Origin: Dermatemys mawii
Lineage: Eukaryota; Chordata; Testudines; Dermatemydidae
Assembly: GCA_007922305.1 (NCBI GenBank)
Contig: ML677386.1
Coordinates: 10,707,830-10,771,829, forward strand
Reading direction: 5' to 3'
Length of the DNA: 64,000 nucleotides
Part shown: positions 45,991-58,971 of the stretch, one piece after another
Numbering within the stretch: position 1 is the first letter of the stretch
Layout: each line of letters opens with the position of its first letter
Translations under genes and position numbers: made by a program
Notes under the pieces: model-generated
Database searches by the model: none
What the model saw: the letters and a program-made list of their open reading frames with translations, nothing else
What the model was told of the DNA's origin: nothing

Positions 45991-47020
45991 TTCAGAAAAC
46001 TCCTTTAAGTCCTCTAGGAACCTCAGCATGCGGATTTCATTCAGCTGGAAAGCACTAAAATACCGCAGTGATGGCTGCTATAGAAAATGCTAAAACAGAG
46101 AGATTTCCTCACTAGGTATGTGAGAGGCTCTATTATTTTCAGACACTGGGACAAAGAAAAGACAGCTTCTTTGAATGATCTCTTTACTTTTTCCTCTTTA
46201 CAGTTGCACCTTTCTCATTTAGTAGATCAGTTTGCTTTTGCCAGATGGATTCAAAGTCACCACTGTGATTTCAGTTTTTTTCTTGTTTCTTGGAAAGCAC
46301 CATGCAGTACCATGTCAAGAAAAACAAACAGAAAAAGTTTCCGTAGGACCTATTTAAAGCAAATGATCAGTGGTAGTTCCAATAACAAACCAAGGGCCAG
46401 CATCTATACTTGTGACAAGACTGGGGCTACTGTGCATAAAAAGGGGTAGCACCATAGCAGAATTACAGTGAACATCTCGCCTAATGTGGTTCCTTGTAAA
46501 TTCAGCTTTTACATTTGCTATTTTCACTCACAAATTAAAATAAAGTAGAAATCGTGGCATAAACTAAAGACTTTAAAGGGACAGTGTCAAATTGATTAAG
46601 CACCAAATTTAGGCTGTGTGTAAAAAATTAGCAAAACTCAACATAAATGAATTAAAATACTAGACAAACTTTAACACTCAACATTTCCCTGAAGTGCTGG
46701 AAACCCCCAAACCACAGCATTGTGCTAGCACCTGAGAGCCAAGAAAGTAACACTGCCCACCGATGAAAAGTGAAACTGACTGATGAACAAAGACGGTTAG
46801 TTTTACTTTCTTAGCTGAATGAAGCTCACTGGGGAAATAGAGACCATAAATGGTGAACAGGAGAGATGGGGTGAGGTGGTCAGATTTGTGTATTGCATGG
46901 CCAAAACTAGGTTATTTGGATCCAGCACCCATTTTATCCAAAACACCAATGTTAGGGGTTACTGGTCAGGTAAGAAAAGATTTGGGGCTAGATTTTCAGC
47001 TAATGTAAATTGACATAACT
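45991..47020. other. No gene seen; one unassigned 120-codon frame
   Basis: A plus-strand frame at 46087-46449 is open for 120 codons and rich in basic residues toward its end. I recognise no domain, and no splice or promoter context supports it. Confidence 0.35.
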
Positions 47021-47668
47021 CAGGGGTGGGCAAATTACAGCCCAGGGGCCACATCTGGCCCTTGAGACATTTTAATCCAGCCCTCAAGCTTGCCCCCCTC
47101 AGCACTCCAGCTGGGGAGTGGGATCGGGGGCTTGCCATGACTCCACACAACTCCCAGAAGCAGCAGCATGTCCCTTCGGCTCCTACATGCAGTGGCAGCC
47201 AGAGGGCTCCGCACACTGCCCCCATCCCAAGCCCACTTCTGCAGCTCCTGTTGGCCAGAAACTGCGGACAATGGGGGCTTCAGGGGCGGTGCCTGCAGAC
47301 AGGACAGAGCACAGAGCTGCATGGCCGTGCCTCCACGTAGGAGCCGGAGCGGGGACATGCCATTGCTTCCAGGAGCTGCCTCAGGTAAGCGCTGCCTGCA
47401 GCCTGTGCCCCTGACCCCCTCCCATGCTCCAACCCGCTGCCCCAGCCCCGATCCCCTTCCCACTCTCCAAACCCATTGGTCCCAGCTCAGAGCCCTCTCC
47501 CACATGCTGAACTCCTCATTTCTGACCCCACCCCAGAGCCTGCAACCCAGCTGGAGTTCTTTCCTCCCCCCACAGCCCCACCCCCAATTTCATGAGCATT
47601 CATGGCCCGCCATACAATTTCCATACCCAGATGTGGCTCTCGAGCCAAAAAGTTTGCCCACCCCGATG
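47021..47668. mobile_element. Non-autonomous hAT element, about 648 bp
   Basis: The left end CAGGGGTGGGCAAATTACAG and the right end in reverse, CATCGGGGTGGGCAAACTTTTTGG, are inverted repeats. Its right end (ggctctcgagccaaaaagtttgcccacc) matches the left end of 22716-23510 in reverse, so the two copies are oppositely oriented. The 8-bp flanking duplication is not clear. Frames up to 175 codons on both strands are products of the GC-rich interior. Confidence 0.75.
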
Positions 47669-47954
47669 CAGCTCCCTGAAAGTCACCAAAAATAGCCAGA
47701 TGTACATCCGCTGAGTACCTGGCTCTTGGCTTTTGACCCGTCTTGTCTTGGGCTTTGTAAAATGCATGCCCCAGAGGAGAGCAGAGCCAAGTCCGGACCC
47801 ATTCCCCACTTTGGAGAACAGGAGCAAGGCTTTGAAGTGGCAATGGTGGCAGACTGTCAGCTAGCAGAAGCATCTGGGCAACAGGTTCACAGCACTCCGG
47901 CCTGGTGAGCAGGCAGGCAGCTGTTTTCTGCACAAACTGGAGTCTGTGCCCTGC

Positions 47955-48080
47955 ATACACGTTCAGTCCCAGAAAGGGGGATAATAATACTTACCTACCT
48001 CACAGGGGTGTCGTGAAGCTAATTTCATTAGTGTTTGAAAGCACTTTGACATTCTCTGTATAGAGTGCAATTATTCAAGA
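47955..48080 (+). repeat. MIR/L2-type 3' tail, plus strand
   Basis: 'gggggataataatacttacctacctcacaggggtgtcgtgaagctaatttcattagtgtttgaaagcactttga' follows the 3' part of MIR/L2-type repeats, continuing the theme seen at 32110-32270. Confidence 0.65.
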
Positions 48081-48964
48081 GTTCCAGTTGAGAGCATAAC
48101 AAAAGCTATGTCCAGCACAGCCAATAATGCTCCCTTTTGTTTGTATAGGGCATTCTGCTGATATTGTACCCTGGGGCTATGGTTAGGACAGGGTAATTTA
48201 CTAATCTCTTCTCTAACTGAAATGAAATGATATTGACCGTGCCTCTAAAAGCAATATCATGGATATGGCTATTCCAGTGTGATTCCCACTTTGGCCTTAG
48301 AAACAAGCACACGCCTCCCTGGTTCTTGCAGGTTTTTGGGTTTGGTTGCCCCCGGCCTCTTCCCCTTCCCTCATGTTTGTAAAGGATTCACAGCTGTGAA
48401 CTTCTTAGCAATGAACCTAATGCAGCAGCTATCCAAGCCATTCAAGAACAGAGAATTTCATAGCACTGGAATTTTTCCATTGCCAGCACCTTTTCATCCT
48501 TAAGATAAATGACTTTTACTTACAGGGCTAAAGGCTCTGTTACATTCAAAATACTTCTCCGCTTCGGTGCGGCCATGGAAATTGGCGCTGCACCTGGCCA
48601 GCTGATCCAACCTGCAGAGGCCTCCTTTCCTTTCCTGCAGCAGCAAGTGGCAGTTCGGTGTGCAGCAGAGCTGATGCAAATAGGCTAAATCTTAAATCAT
48701 CTGAATTCATTTGACTGTCAGGCATCCAGCGCTGTGCACTGAATTTCAACGCAGGGCACATGATCGCCACAATGCATCTACCAAAGGGGAAAACATGCAA
48801 ACTCCTACTCCAAAATCTAAAATGTTGCAAAGGTGACCTTCCAAATCTGAATCCCCTTCACACACTTTGGGGTAATCATCCAGCCCTGCCCACACATTGC
48901 ATATATATGCATACAAATTTCTAAGATACTTGACTTTTCAAACAATGGACAGAGGTTGACTTAT
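48081..48964. other. No gene seen
   Basis: Short frames only; the 94-codon minus-strand frame at 48546-48830 has no motif that I know. Confidence 0.4.
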
Positions 48965-49240
48965 TTATCATCTGTGCCTAAAGCATCCAACTGATATCGG
49001 GGCCCCATCATGCTACATGCTTTACACACACATTGTAAGAGACAGTCCCTGCCCCCAAAAAGCTTTCAATCTAAGTAGACATGACCGAAAAGGGAGAAGG
49101 GGAAACAAAAGCACAGGGAGGTGAAGTGACTTGCCCGGGAACACATAGCATGTCAGTGACAGAGGCCAGGGTAGAATCCAAGTCTATCAACTCCCTGTCC
49201 AGTGATCTACCCACTAGACCTTGCCACTTCCATTATGGAT
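48965..49240 (-). repeat. MIR/L3-like repeat, minus strand
   Basis: 'ggggccccatcatgctacatgctttacacacacattgtaagagacagtccctgcccccaaaaagctttcaatctaagtagac...agggagaaggggaaacaaaagcacagggaggtgaagtgacttgcccgg...cagtgatctacccactagac' is a long copy of the same repeat as 39010-39440. Confidence 0.62.
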
Positions 49241-50594
49241 CCAAACAAATTCTGGCATAGCTGCATATCTCTTCAGCTCTAGAATATTATCTCTACCTTG
49301 CCTCACTGGAGATGTACAACAGCCAGTCAACTAAGCCTGACAGCAAAGTGAACATGCCTGAGCTATCTGTGTAGCGTCGCAACCCATGGGTCAGTTTTCA
49401 CTAACTGAACTAGTAAGAGAGCCAAATAGTGTCCTGATCCAGGCATGTGGCTCCCATTCAGGACAAGAAATATACAGGCAGAATGAGGGCATGATATGGC
49501 ATAAAAGGACTAAAAGCCCACAGATTCAATTCACGTTCCTCCAGCTTCTCTCTAGTCAATAGATATGCCACAGGGCTTGTCACACCGAGAAGATAATTTA
49601 TATATTAGACATGTTACTTTTTCTCCTAAATAAGCCTATCCCAGATATATAGCTAGTACTCTAGAGGCACTGCCCACCTCTGCCTGGCTAGCACCCTACT
49701 GGCAGTTTAATGAGCTAGCCCTTCGTGTCTGGAGACTTGGCTTCAGATCCTGGTGTAAATGCACTCTCTCATTGATGCTCCCACTAGTGCACAGTTCTAA
49801 ACCACTACAAATTTAGCCCCTTCTGGCAAGTCCCTTCTAAAGAGATGCATGTGTCTGGAATAGCAGGGGTGTTGAAGATAGGGAATGGGATGTTCGTAGA
49901 AGCTTGTGCCCACAGCAAACTTGACCCAAACTTTTGCTGTGTCTCCCTCACTTTCATGAGCCGGAATGGTAAGAATGAAACCAAGATTTCTTTCCAGAGG
50001 GAGAAACCAGCTCTGCTTTGCAGCCTCACAGGGACTCAGTGAGCAGATTCAGTGGAGACTTCCTGAGGTCAGTGGCAGGAGCTCTGTGCTAGGGGAGGGC
50101 ACAAAATGCCTAATGTGGAAATGTTTGCATTTGGAGCTATATGAAGTTACATTTAGCTTTTAACAGCTGCAGTGTCTGTTTATTGTAGCACAGAATCTGA
50201 TGCTATTAGCTCACTTCTTGACAGTGACCAGATTCAGAGAGGAACGACTGCAAGTCTGCTGTAATATTTATGTCTTTGCCAAGATCCCAACAATACCTTT
50301 CCTAATAAGTCTGACATATAAATAATCATTTCTCTAGCTGAAAAACATACATCCTCAGCCCATCGTAGTGCCAGAAGAGTAGTCAGGATTTTATTTTAAT
50401 CTATTGTGCAAGCCCATTTCCCTCCCACGTCACACATCGTAAGTGACTGGCTAGATAGAAATGTTTTGTATATAATTGCTTAACAAGAAATCTGAATCTT
50501 CTGCACTAAATTCTGCAGTTTGCTACATTCATGTTGCACCACTGAAGACCAGGAGGCTGTACTGGGGTAGTAGGAAGCAAACGTGCCCCTTAAC

Positions 50595-50665
50595 TAGGGT
50601 GACCAGATGCCCCGGATTTATGGGAACAGTCCTGGTATTGGGGGCTGTGTCTATATAGGTGAGAT
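50595..50665. mobile_element. Fragment of the 'gggtgaccagat' MITE
   Basis: 'actagggtgaccagatgccccggatttatgggaacagtcctggtattggg...ctatataggt' matches the left half of 16692-16803. The right half is missing. Confidence 0.6.
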
Positions 50666-52888
50666 GCGGCAGGAGGACATGTGCAGCACACAGGTACACT
50701 TGATTCAGGATTGTCTGTAAATGGAGACGAGCATTTCATAAGAGGCTGTTTGCCTCACATACATCATTGTGTTACTGACCGCGTTTGATGCCTTGAAAAG
50801 AACTCCTCCTTGTTTAGAGTTCTAGCATTACACAAAGGAAATATAACCTTACAGCTGAACTGCCAACATATAGACGTTTTGTTCTGGAGCACATTTGAAC
50901 TGTAGTTCTGAAAGAAGAACAGACTGTACTGTCACAGAATGTTTCCCAGCAACGCACTGTAGATTAGCCCTGACTTGCAAAGTTAAAAAAAATCACGCTC
51001 ATTAGTTATGTTTTCTGAGGACTCAGAGAACCATATCTTTGTTGGAACGGGAACTGGATGTTGGAACAACATCAATCCTATGAAACATAAGATACACTTC
51101 ACTGGTTCACACAGTTTATGACCTTGGATAGCTGATAAGCCACTGTAATATGATTTTTGAGCCCTGTGTTTTGCAAGTTTCAGGTACCAGGTGTTATTGA
51201 AGGTCAGCACTAAGAAAAAGGACTCTCAAACAGCCGGGAGAAGGTTACAGAGAATGGTTTTTATGCAACATAAGCTTGTAGATGATTAACAATTTTCTTT
51301 CAGTTAACCACTAAGTTAATAGTTATCCAAAGCACTCCATAGTAATGGGAGTGGAGATGGGAAGATGTACTATATTAACCATTAATCTTGGACCGTGTAA
51401 TAAAAATTAAAATGGAGTATGGCACATGAGTATGACTGATTCTGCTCAAGAAGAAAGAGCATATGGCTGTCGGGTTGGGATATTTTTGTTCTGATGTTGG
51501 GGGTGGTTGCAAGGAGCAGATGAGGATCTGTTGCTTGGAATGCTGCATACTTCATGTTTGGCACTGTGCGTTATTCATTTTAGTTTAAAAGATCAATTTG
51601 CAGTTCACCTATTTCAAAAGGTGCGTGGCAAGTTCAGAGCCTCCCCAAAGTCCCCAAACCCTGAATTGTCTTTTTAATTGCAGGGGGAAGAAGGGAGAGT
51701 GATGGACAGAATTTGGCGATTTGATAGGGGTAATGAAAGAAAGGTTATAGCAACGGTAGAGCCAGACAGCATGAGAAGCCACAGTGCAGTCTTTACCCAT
51801 TCCGTGCTTGCCAACACATCTTACTCCTGACCTGTAACACCCCAGCTCCTCCAGAGAACTGCAGTCATGTTGATTCTTGTCAGACTGTTGTGTGCTTTTG
51901 AGGTGGGCAGAGATATCTGCTAAGGAACAGGCTGAGCCCATCAAACTCATTTTCACTTGGATTTAAGAACAGGCCTTCGGCAGCAAAAGCTAATATTAGA
52001 GATGGGCCTGAGTTGCAGACTTTGGATCCATATTTCCCAAAGCTCAGGGATGTTTGGATCTAGGGGTTTGATTTAGCCTATGAGAGAAACAGGAACAGCT
52101 TGCAAAATCTTGGTCCAGATCTGAACTCCTGCCCTCTCCCTCCCCCACGTCCCCATAAAAATCTGGGATTTCGATTTGGGCTCATCTGTAGCCAACATGA
52201 GTGATGAATGAACCGATTCAGGAACAATAAGAACCAATAGAATCCAAACCTGAACCAAGTTCTTTTTATAATTCAAGAATGTCTGACCAGCTGTTCACCA
52301 TTAGACTCCGCACTTCCTGCATCTGGCCAGAAGTGGAAGTTGAAATTACTGGAAAAGCTTCAGATATAGAATTGGTGCCTTTCTGAACATTTGAATGCTT
52401 CATGAATCATGCCAAGCCATCAGCCTGCCTATTGACCACTTGTCTATGAACTAATACACATTGCATAGTCCTCTCTGCACTCATTATTTCAGATAACAGG
52501 GCCAATATCGCATTAAAAAAGAGTGGCCACAAAATGAGAGCGCACTGGAAGGATGTTCTTATAAGAAAATAACTATATTCCTTGTTCTCCTTTTCTTCCT
52601 TACTCTCCTTGGCCATTTAAAAAACGGATTGAGTTTTCAAAGCGATATATTGCATAAAAGGTGCTATCGATTCTATATCCTCAGCCATCTCCCCACACCA
52701 TGAATACAGTAAAACAAAATGCATGTGTGTCCCTCAAACAACCGTATAAAGGTGCTAAAGAAACAGAAACAGCCACAAGAACACTAATAGCTTCAACCAC
52801 AAAGCATGGCCCCAATCCTGCTAAAACCGAAGTCGATAGCATAGCTCTCATTCATTATAAAGGAAACAGAAATTGCATGGCCTCACTA

Positions 52889-52967
52889 TGGGCTTGATCC
52901 AAAGACTACTGAAGTCCAAGGCAGTCCTACTGATTTCAGTAGACTATGGATTAAGTCCTACATGTGA
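52889..52967. repeat. Short palindromic repeat fragment
   Basis: 'gggcttgatccaaagactactgaagtcc' at the left and 'tcagtagactatggattaagtcc' at the right, with the 'cctactgatttcagtag' core. Confidence 0.45.
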
Positions 52968-54878
52968 ATGTGGTTAAAAAAAGGTTTAGTTGATTAGCCT
53001 GGATGTTTTTACATCAGCCCTGAATATGGAAGTCCTAGAGCAATTCAGTCTTTGTATCCATCAGTGGGTGGATGTTTCCACAGGGAAAACTCTAGATTCT
53101 GTTAGGAAAGCTGGCTATAGCCAGGTCTTGCAACAGCCATCTGAGAGTCACGTGATCCAGCATGTATTCTGACAGCATCTTCAGGGCCAGGACAGGGAGT
53201 TGTGAGACAGGCCCTGCTTAGTGCAGCCTGGAGCTCCTCACTTTGTTCAGCATGAATATTGGAAGACTCCCTTGCTTACACCAGTCCACCTGCCTCTGAA
53301 TTACATCGTAGAGGAGGTGGCAGAAATAAGGAGAAAAGGAAGTAAAATAAGGCAATTACTGTCCTTATCTGTATAGCCAGTGTTGCCAAGCCCACAAGCA
53401 CAAAATCCGAGGGCTGCCAGCTTGCAAGCAAACAAGAAATCAGACACCTTTGTTTCATGACTGCTAAGCCCTCTGTATTGCATTTCATAGGCCCATTGTT
53501 TGTGATCTATTAGGGAGGAAAGTACAAATCCCAGTTAAGCGGCATGCATATTTTTCTTCTCACTGTTCTTCTTTCATCCCCTCTCCCTTTTCTGTCCAAT
53601 TCTGTGTTTTATTACTCCTGTTTCCTATTGGCAATGGTGCTGGTTAGTTATAGTTAATATTTGATCTAAAGCCAGGCAGGCACTTTGGGGAGATTTATAA
53701 TTAGTTCAGGTACCAGAGCAGCTCCATTAGTGGGTACTTCACAGGTTGGGTTATTACATTATTAGGGCTACATTATAGCTCCTAAGGCTTTGCTTGAACC
53801 GGGACTCACTGTGGTTTCGCAAAGAGGCTGCCCAGCAGTGGGAGTCAAGCCCTCCCACCCCTTCTGGCAGAGTCAGCCAGAATGCCGCTGTGGGTCCCGA
53901 GGAAGCGCAGGTCAGAACGAGGCTCGTGCCACACTTGAACTCACCAGATGTCAGCTAAGCTGGTGCAGAATGGGCAACCTTATGGCCCTGCCTAAGGAAT
54001 CAGGTGCTGTTAGACACATGCAGTTCCTGAACTCAGCGAGGGCAATGCTTTAGAGACTGTGGCACAGGGGCCAATGGGTGGGAAGGCTTTTTGTGTTCCC
54101 ACCTTGTACACTTGCAGAGGGCCACCTACTCTTCAGTCCTTTGGAGACTGTTTGGTGGCAAGAACCGGAACCCACAGTAAGGGTTTCAATTCTGCGTCTT
54201 GTCTACAATTAACTTGTTTTCCTATAGGTGCACATTTGGGCCCAATCTTCCTACATTTCCTCAGGCAAAACTCCCCTTGCAATCAAGGAGACTTTTGCTT
54301 GAGGAAGAGCTGCAGGATCATGCCCATTCTATACTAATATCCTATATTTTAAACGGCTCACATGCATTCCAGTGTACTTAGTACGTTTAATAGTATAAAG
54401 AATTACAGAATTCCTGCAGAACTGCATCTTCACCATAATACTAGCACCTAGATACCATGATGATGGCATGCTGGAAATGATGCCTGGATAGATTAGGCGG
54501 ATGGAATCCTTAATGCTAGGATTTAACCCATGTATGGTACTAATTTCTAGCAGAACCATGTAAATTGTTTCTCTCTGTATCTGGAATAATTTCCAATTAG
54601 AACCAAGAATGCAGGTGAAAGCGCAGTTAAAAACAGACACTTCAGGAACAGAGGACTTGATTCCGATCCACCTGAAGGTAGTACCAAAATTCCCACTGCC
54701 TTCCAAGGAGTGGGAGGAGACCTGGAGTTTGTTTCTACGCGCATGCATGCCAGTTTGGAAGGTGCCTGATCATTGTATCGCAAAGCTGAATATTTAAAGG
54801 GGTGCTGCAACAAGATTAAAGGGAATGAATTCTGCAGTTCAAAAAAGGTGTATTTTTAATGAAGAATTAAGTGCATTT

Positions 54879-54960
54879 ATTAGTACTTAGTCCTGCCTTG
54901 AGTGCAGGGGACTGGACTAAAGACTTCTCAAGGTCCCCTTCCAGTCCTATGATTCTAAGA
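54879..54960 (+). mobile_element. CR1 LINE 3' tail
   Basis: 'agtacttagtcctgccttgagtgcaggggactggactaaagacttctcaaggtccccttccagtcctatgattct' is the typical CR1 3' end. Only about 80 bp remain, as in most 5'-truncated copies. Confidence 0.75.
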
Positions 54961-56631
54961 TAACCGGAAGCTGATCTAAACTCTTCAACGGCCATCCCAA
55001 ATGAAACACTTGTGAGTGTGCTGTACATGGGTTCCCACCCACCCACTCCATTTACTAACAAAAAATGTAATGAGAAACCAAAAATCCATTGGAAGGGAAT
55101 GTATGATCATAGCAACAATAATACAGTGTACACAGTGAATCTATATAAATTCTGTTCAAACCATCATTCGGATCCTGGCTTGCTGAACACGGAAGAAAGA
55201 ATACACACCCCCAACAGGCATGGCCAGATCCTTCAGTTAAAGTGTGCTTATGAGTCAATTTCCTGTATTTTGGCACACCGATGTGGAAGAACTCCCCCAG
55301 GGCCACCAGACCTTTACTGAGCAATGGCATGCATTCAAATCCTCCTCCCACCCAGAGTACCGTTTTACAGGAGGACAAACAAACCCAGCAGACAAGTGTC
55401 CATACCATGATATCTACCAGGTGGCATCCTAGTTAGTCCTTAGTGGAGTAGCTAAGGATTGAAGGAAGAAGGAAACTGAACTACCCTCAACTTAGAGTTG
55501 GTCTCTCAAGAATAGGGTTGAAGCAAGTTAGCTGGATCCATGGTGAGGCTTCTGTCTCCAGGGCTATGAAACTGGTGCCTGTCACAAGCACTAAAGTAAC
55601 TTATAAAGAAAACACAGAGCCTTTCCCACTCCAAAATGTTTACAGAAACGGTCTAGATCTCTTCTAAAAAAGATACAGTGTTCATAAAGCCTCAAAAAGT
55701 TCAACTATTCTCTGAAATTAAAAAATAGCTAGTTCCATTCTTTTAACACATTCTTAGATTAACATATTTATTCTTCTATAACTCTTGAATTTCAAAGGTT
55801 TCTAAATGGAGAAGAGCCTGGTGCCAACAGGAAAAGAAGCAGAGAAGAGGAGCTCCAGCAACTGGAAAGCTCACCACGTACAACACAAAGCAAACACTTT
55901 GTTCTCCCAAATAGATGGAAAGAGAACCTTGTCTACTCCACTGTACAGGGATAAACAGACAGCAGAGAAATGAAAGAGGAAGCCGGATGACTCAGACTCT
56001 CTCAATCTCTGATATTCTAAGGAGCAGTGGAATGTGCTGGTGGCATTTTACTTCTTTGAAACAGTGGCTGAAGAGAAAGGGGATTCAGAAACCACTTCGA
56101 AAAGAGCTCTCTTTGGCTCTGCTGTCCACGCCTCAAAAATCTGTCTCCTTTGCAGAGGAGAGAGTAGAGGCAGGCAGTTCTTGAGAAGTGGTCAGCCTTA
56201 GATTCAAGAGTTTCCAGGAATAAGCAAGAATAGGACACATGGAACTGTACCTTAAAAGAACAAAAGATGTCCAAATTCACATATTCATCTTAGCAGGAGA
56301 AGAAACTGGATGCACTTGAGAACCAAGACAGGGTTCAAAATATCCCTATCCTTAATATATCAGTGATACTGATTCTGAGGCCAGAGAAAAACTCAACCCT
56401 GAACTCCAGAAATTGGACATTAGGAGTAAAATCCTGTCCCTACTGAAATCAAAAGTTAAACTCTCACTGACTTCAGTCAGGCCAGAATTTCACCATACAT
56501 TTTATGCACACCCACCCACGTTATATGAAATACACACGTATTCTGTATCACCAGGGATCATTGTTACACTGCCTTCCACTTTTTTTTCTTCATGTGCAAT
56601 CACGCTGTGACTGTCAGGAAGACTATTGGGT
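54961..56631. other. No gene seen
   Basis: A 117-codon minus-strand frame (55055-55408) overlaps a 102-codon plus-strand frame in the same DNA; neither has a motif. Confidence 0.35.
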
Positions 56632-57406
56632 TGTCATAACCATAAGGGTAGCCTAAAATTCCTCCTTACCAGTAAGGGGTTAAGAAGTTCAGATAAACTG
56701 GTTGGCACCTGACCAAAAGGACCAATGGGGGCAGAAGATACTTTCAAATCGGGGGAGGAGGAAGGCTTTGTTTTGGGCTCTTTGTTTGTGTGTTCGGGTC
56801 GCTCTTGGATTTTAGAGGAACCAGACATCAATCCATGTTCTCCAAATCTTTCTGAACCAGTTAAGTCCAGGCAGGCAAGGCGTGTTAGTTTTATCTTTGT
56901 TTTCCGAACTTGTGAGTCTCTCCTTTTCTAGAGGGAAGTTTATCCCTGTTTTTCTCTGTAATTTTGGAACTAAAGTTAGAGGGGATTCCTCTGTGTTATT
57001 TTTTTAATCTTTGTGTGACTCTGAATTTTACAGGGGTGATTCTCTTATCTTTTCTTTAAATAAAATCCTTCTTTTAAGAATCGGACTGATCTTTACATTG
57101 TTTTAAAGATCCAGGAGCTGGATCTGAGCTCACCTGTAACAACTGGTGGGGGTTTTATTCTCAAGTCTTTCCCAGGAAGGGGGTGAGGGTTTGGGGGGAT
57201 ATTTGGGGGGAATAGGAACTCCAAGTGGTACTTTCCCTGATTCTTTTTCTAAATCACTTGGTGGTGGCAGCATATCATCCAAGGTCACAAGAACTTGTGC
57301 TTTGGGGAAGTTTTTAACCAAAGCTGGTAAAATAAGCTTAGGGGGTCTTTCATGCAGGCGCCCACCTTTGTACCATAGAGTTCAGAGTGGGGAAGGAACC
57401 TTGACA
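56632..57406 (+). mobile_element. Solo LTR, 775 bp, plus strand
   Basis: Begins TGTCATAACCATAAGGG and ends ...GAACCTTGACA, so TGTCA and TGACA are inverted ends following the TG...CA rule. The flanks tgggt (56627-56631) and taggt (57407-57411) suggest a 5-bp duplication with one mismatch. An AATAAA polyadenylation signal is at 57059-57064. There is no adjacent internal coding region, so two LTRs probably recombined to leave this one. I recognise it as a recurrent turtle LTR but cannot say whether it is ERV or Gypsy type. Confidence 0.72.
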
Positions 57407-57550
57407 TAGGTGATGTTCATTTTGGCCAATGCAAAATGTGGATACCGAAGTACTAGGGGAGAGTTAGACATTGGTATTGTCCTGACATTCCTGGAAGAAG
57501 GCAATTGAGGCAATGCAAATCCTGCTATCAGATACTTCCCATACTGGATA

Positions 57551-58165
57551 TAGAATCACAGAAATGTAGGGCTGGGAGGGACCTGGAGCAGGGGCCTTGG
57601 AACAATTTTTATAGCGGAGATGCTGGGAGCCGTTGAACAAAATTGCAAACTCTGTATATGCTGGAAACCACTTCAAACCAGGGGGTGCTGCCATACCCCA
57701 ACACCTGTAGCTCCAGCCTCACAATCTGGAGAATTCATCAAGTCCAGCCCTCTGTGCTGAGGCAGGACCAAGTAAATCTAGACAATCCCTGACAGGTGTT
57801 TGTCCAACCTGTTCTTAAAAACCTCCAGTGATGGGAATTCCACAATCTCTCTTGAAAGTCTATTTCAGAGCTTAACTACCTTTACAGTTAGAAAGCGTTT
57901 CCTAATATCTAATCTAATCTCCCTTGCTGCAGATTAAGTCCATTACTTCTTGTCCTACTGATCTCTGTCCTCTTTATAAACAGCCCTTAATATATTTGAA
58001 GACTTATCAAGTCCCACCTCAGTCTTATTTTCTCAAGGCTTAACAAGCCCAGTTATTGTAACCTTTCATCATATGTCAGGTTTTTTAAACCTTCTCATCA
58101 TTTTTGTGGCTCTCATCTGGACTCCCTCCAATTTATTTACGTCTTTTCTCAAATGAATCCTATGT
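57551..58165 (-). mobile_element. CR1 LINE 3' region, minus strand, with insertion
   Basis: Reads from the CR1 3' end inward: 'atagaatcacagaaatgtagggctgggagggacct', then 'aagtccagccctctgtgctgaggcagg...gacaatccctgacaggtgtttgtccaacctgttcttaaaaacctccagtgatgggaattccacaatctctcttg...' and on to 'ctggactccctccaatttatttacg'. About 480 bp of CR1 remain, interrupted at 57589-57723. Confidence 0.75.
57589..57723. mobile_element. Small hAT-type insertion in CR1
   Basis: 135 bp starting CAGGGGCCTTGGAACAATTTTT. The flanks acctggag (57581-57588) and atctggag (57724-57731) match at 7 of 8 positions, and removing the insert restores continuous CR1. The right terminus (…gcctcacaa) only weakly mirrors the left, so the hAT label rests mainly on the duplication length. 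Confidence 0.6.
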
Positions 58166-58971
58166 AAAAGTGAATCCTAAAAGCAGCTAAACCATAGGGA
58201 TGAACACTTGCCAATTCCATATAATATTGTCACACACACTTCAGAAAGCATTTGTACCTCTTAAACAGGCATATGAAAAGGTAAGAGTGGAAACCTATTA
58301 CTCCTAGCAAAATTCTCAATTTGTCAAGAAAAACCTCTATTTTCAGGGACACAAGTTCAGCTAATGCCTTACTGGAAAAAATAATCTTTAAAGCCAACCA
58401 GCCCAGCTCTTCTGAGTTCTCAGAAGGAAGATGAAGATGGCTAATATGTGTACATTTTAATTGCTGTCCCACTTAAGGGAATCTGGATCCAAAATATGTT
58501 TTATTTGCCAGGTCCCTTATCCTCATTTAACTGTGGATTGACTTAGTCTATCCTGCATTGAAATGCCTTTTTGTCTCTTTTTTAATTGTTTAGAGCTATA
58601 TTAAGATGACCGTGCACACAGTAAAGACCATTAGGAGATCTTTTCTAGGCCTTGAAACAAGACTTAATATCTTAAAGATTTTAGTTTAATATGTGATCCA
58701 GTGTACTGCAACAAGCTAAACTCCTCCTCTTGGGGCATGAATCTTTATTAAGTTAGCTAATTAGTTATGGTTTATAAACGTAGGGATTTGACCTGTGTAT
58801 AACTGTTGTAGTTCATTTACTGTTCCGGTCTTTATCTCAGTCACATATTTTATTGTACATAAAACTCAATTAAAAGTATTTGTGGGAGGTGTGGGGAAGT
58901 TTACTAATCCGTTGAATTTTGGAACCATTTCTTCTCTGGTAGCCATTCTGGTTACACACTAGAACCTCAGA

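Larger units (their letters stand above)
49241..54878. other. No gene seen over 5.6 kb
   Basis: Contains a MITE fragment (50595-50665) and a short palindromic fragment (52889-52967). Frames at 51609-51956 (115 codons, minus) and 54329-54748 (139 codons, minus) have no recognisable domain and no splice context. Confidence 0.35.

Noticed and set aside
46087..46449. 120-codon plus-strand frame
   Set aside because: No recognisable motif; the length is within chance for 64 kb read in six frames.
47035..47960. Several frames of 75-175 codons on both strands
   Set aside because: They lie in and beside the GC-rich hAT element at 47021-47668, where stop codons are rare by composition.
54329..54813. 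139- and 88-codon minus-strand frames overlapping each other
   Set aside because: No domain in either and no splice context; overlapping frames in different phases argue against both.
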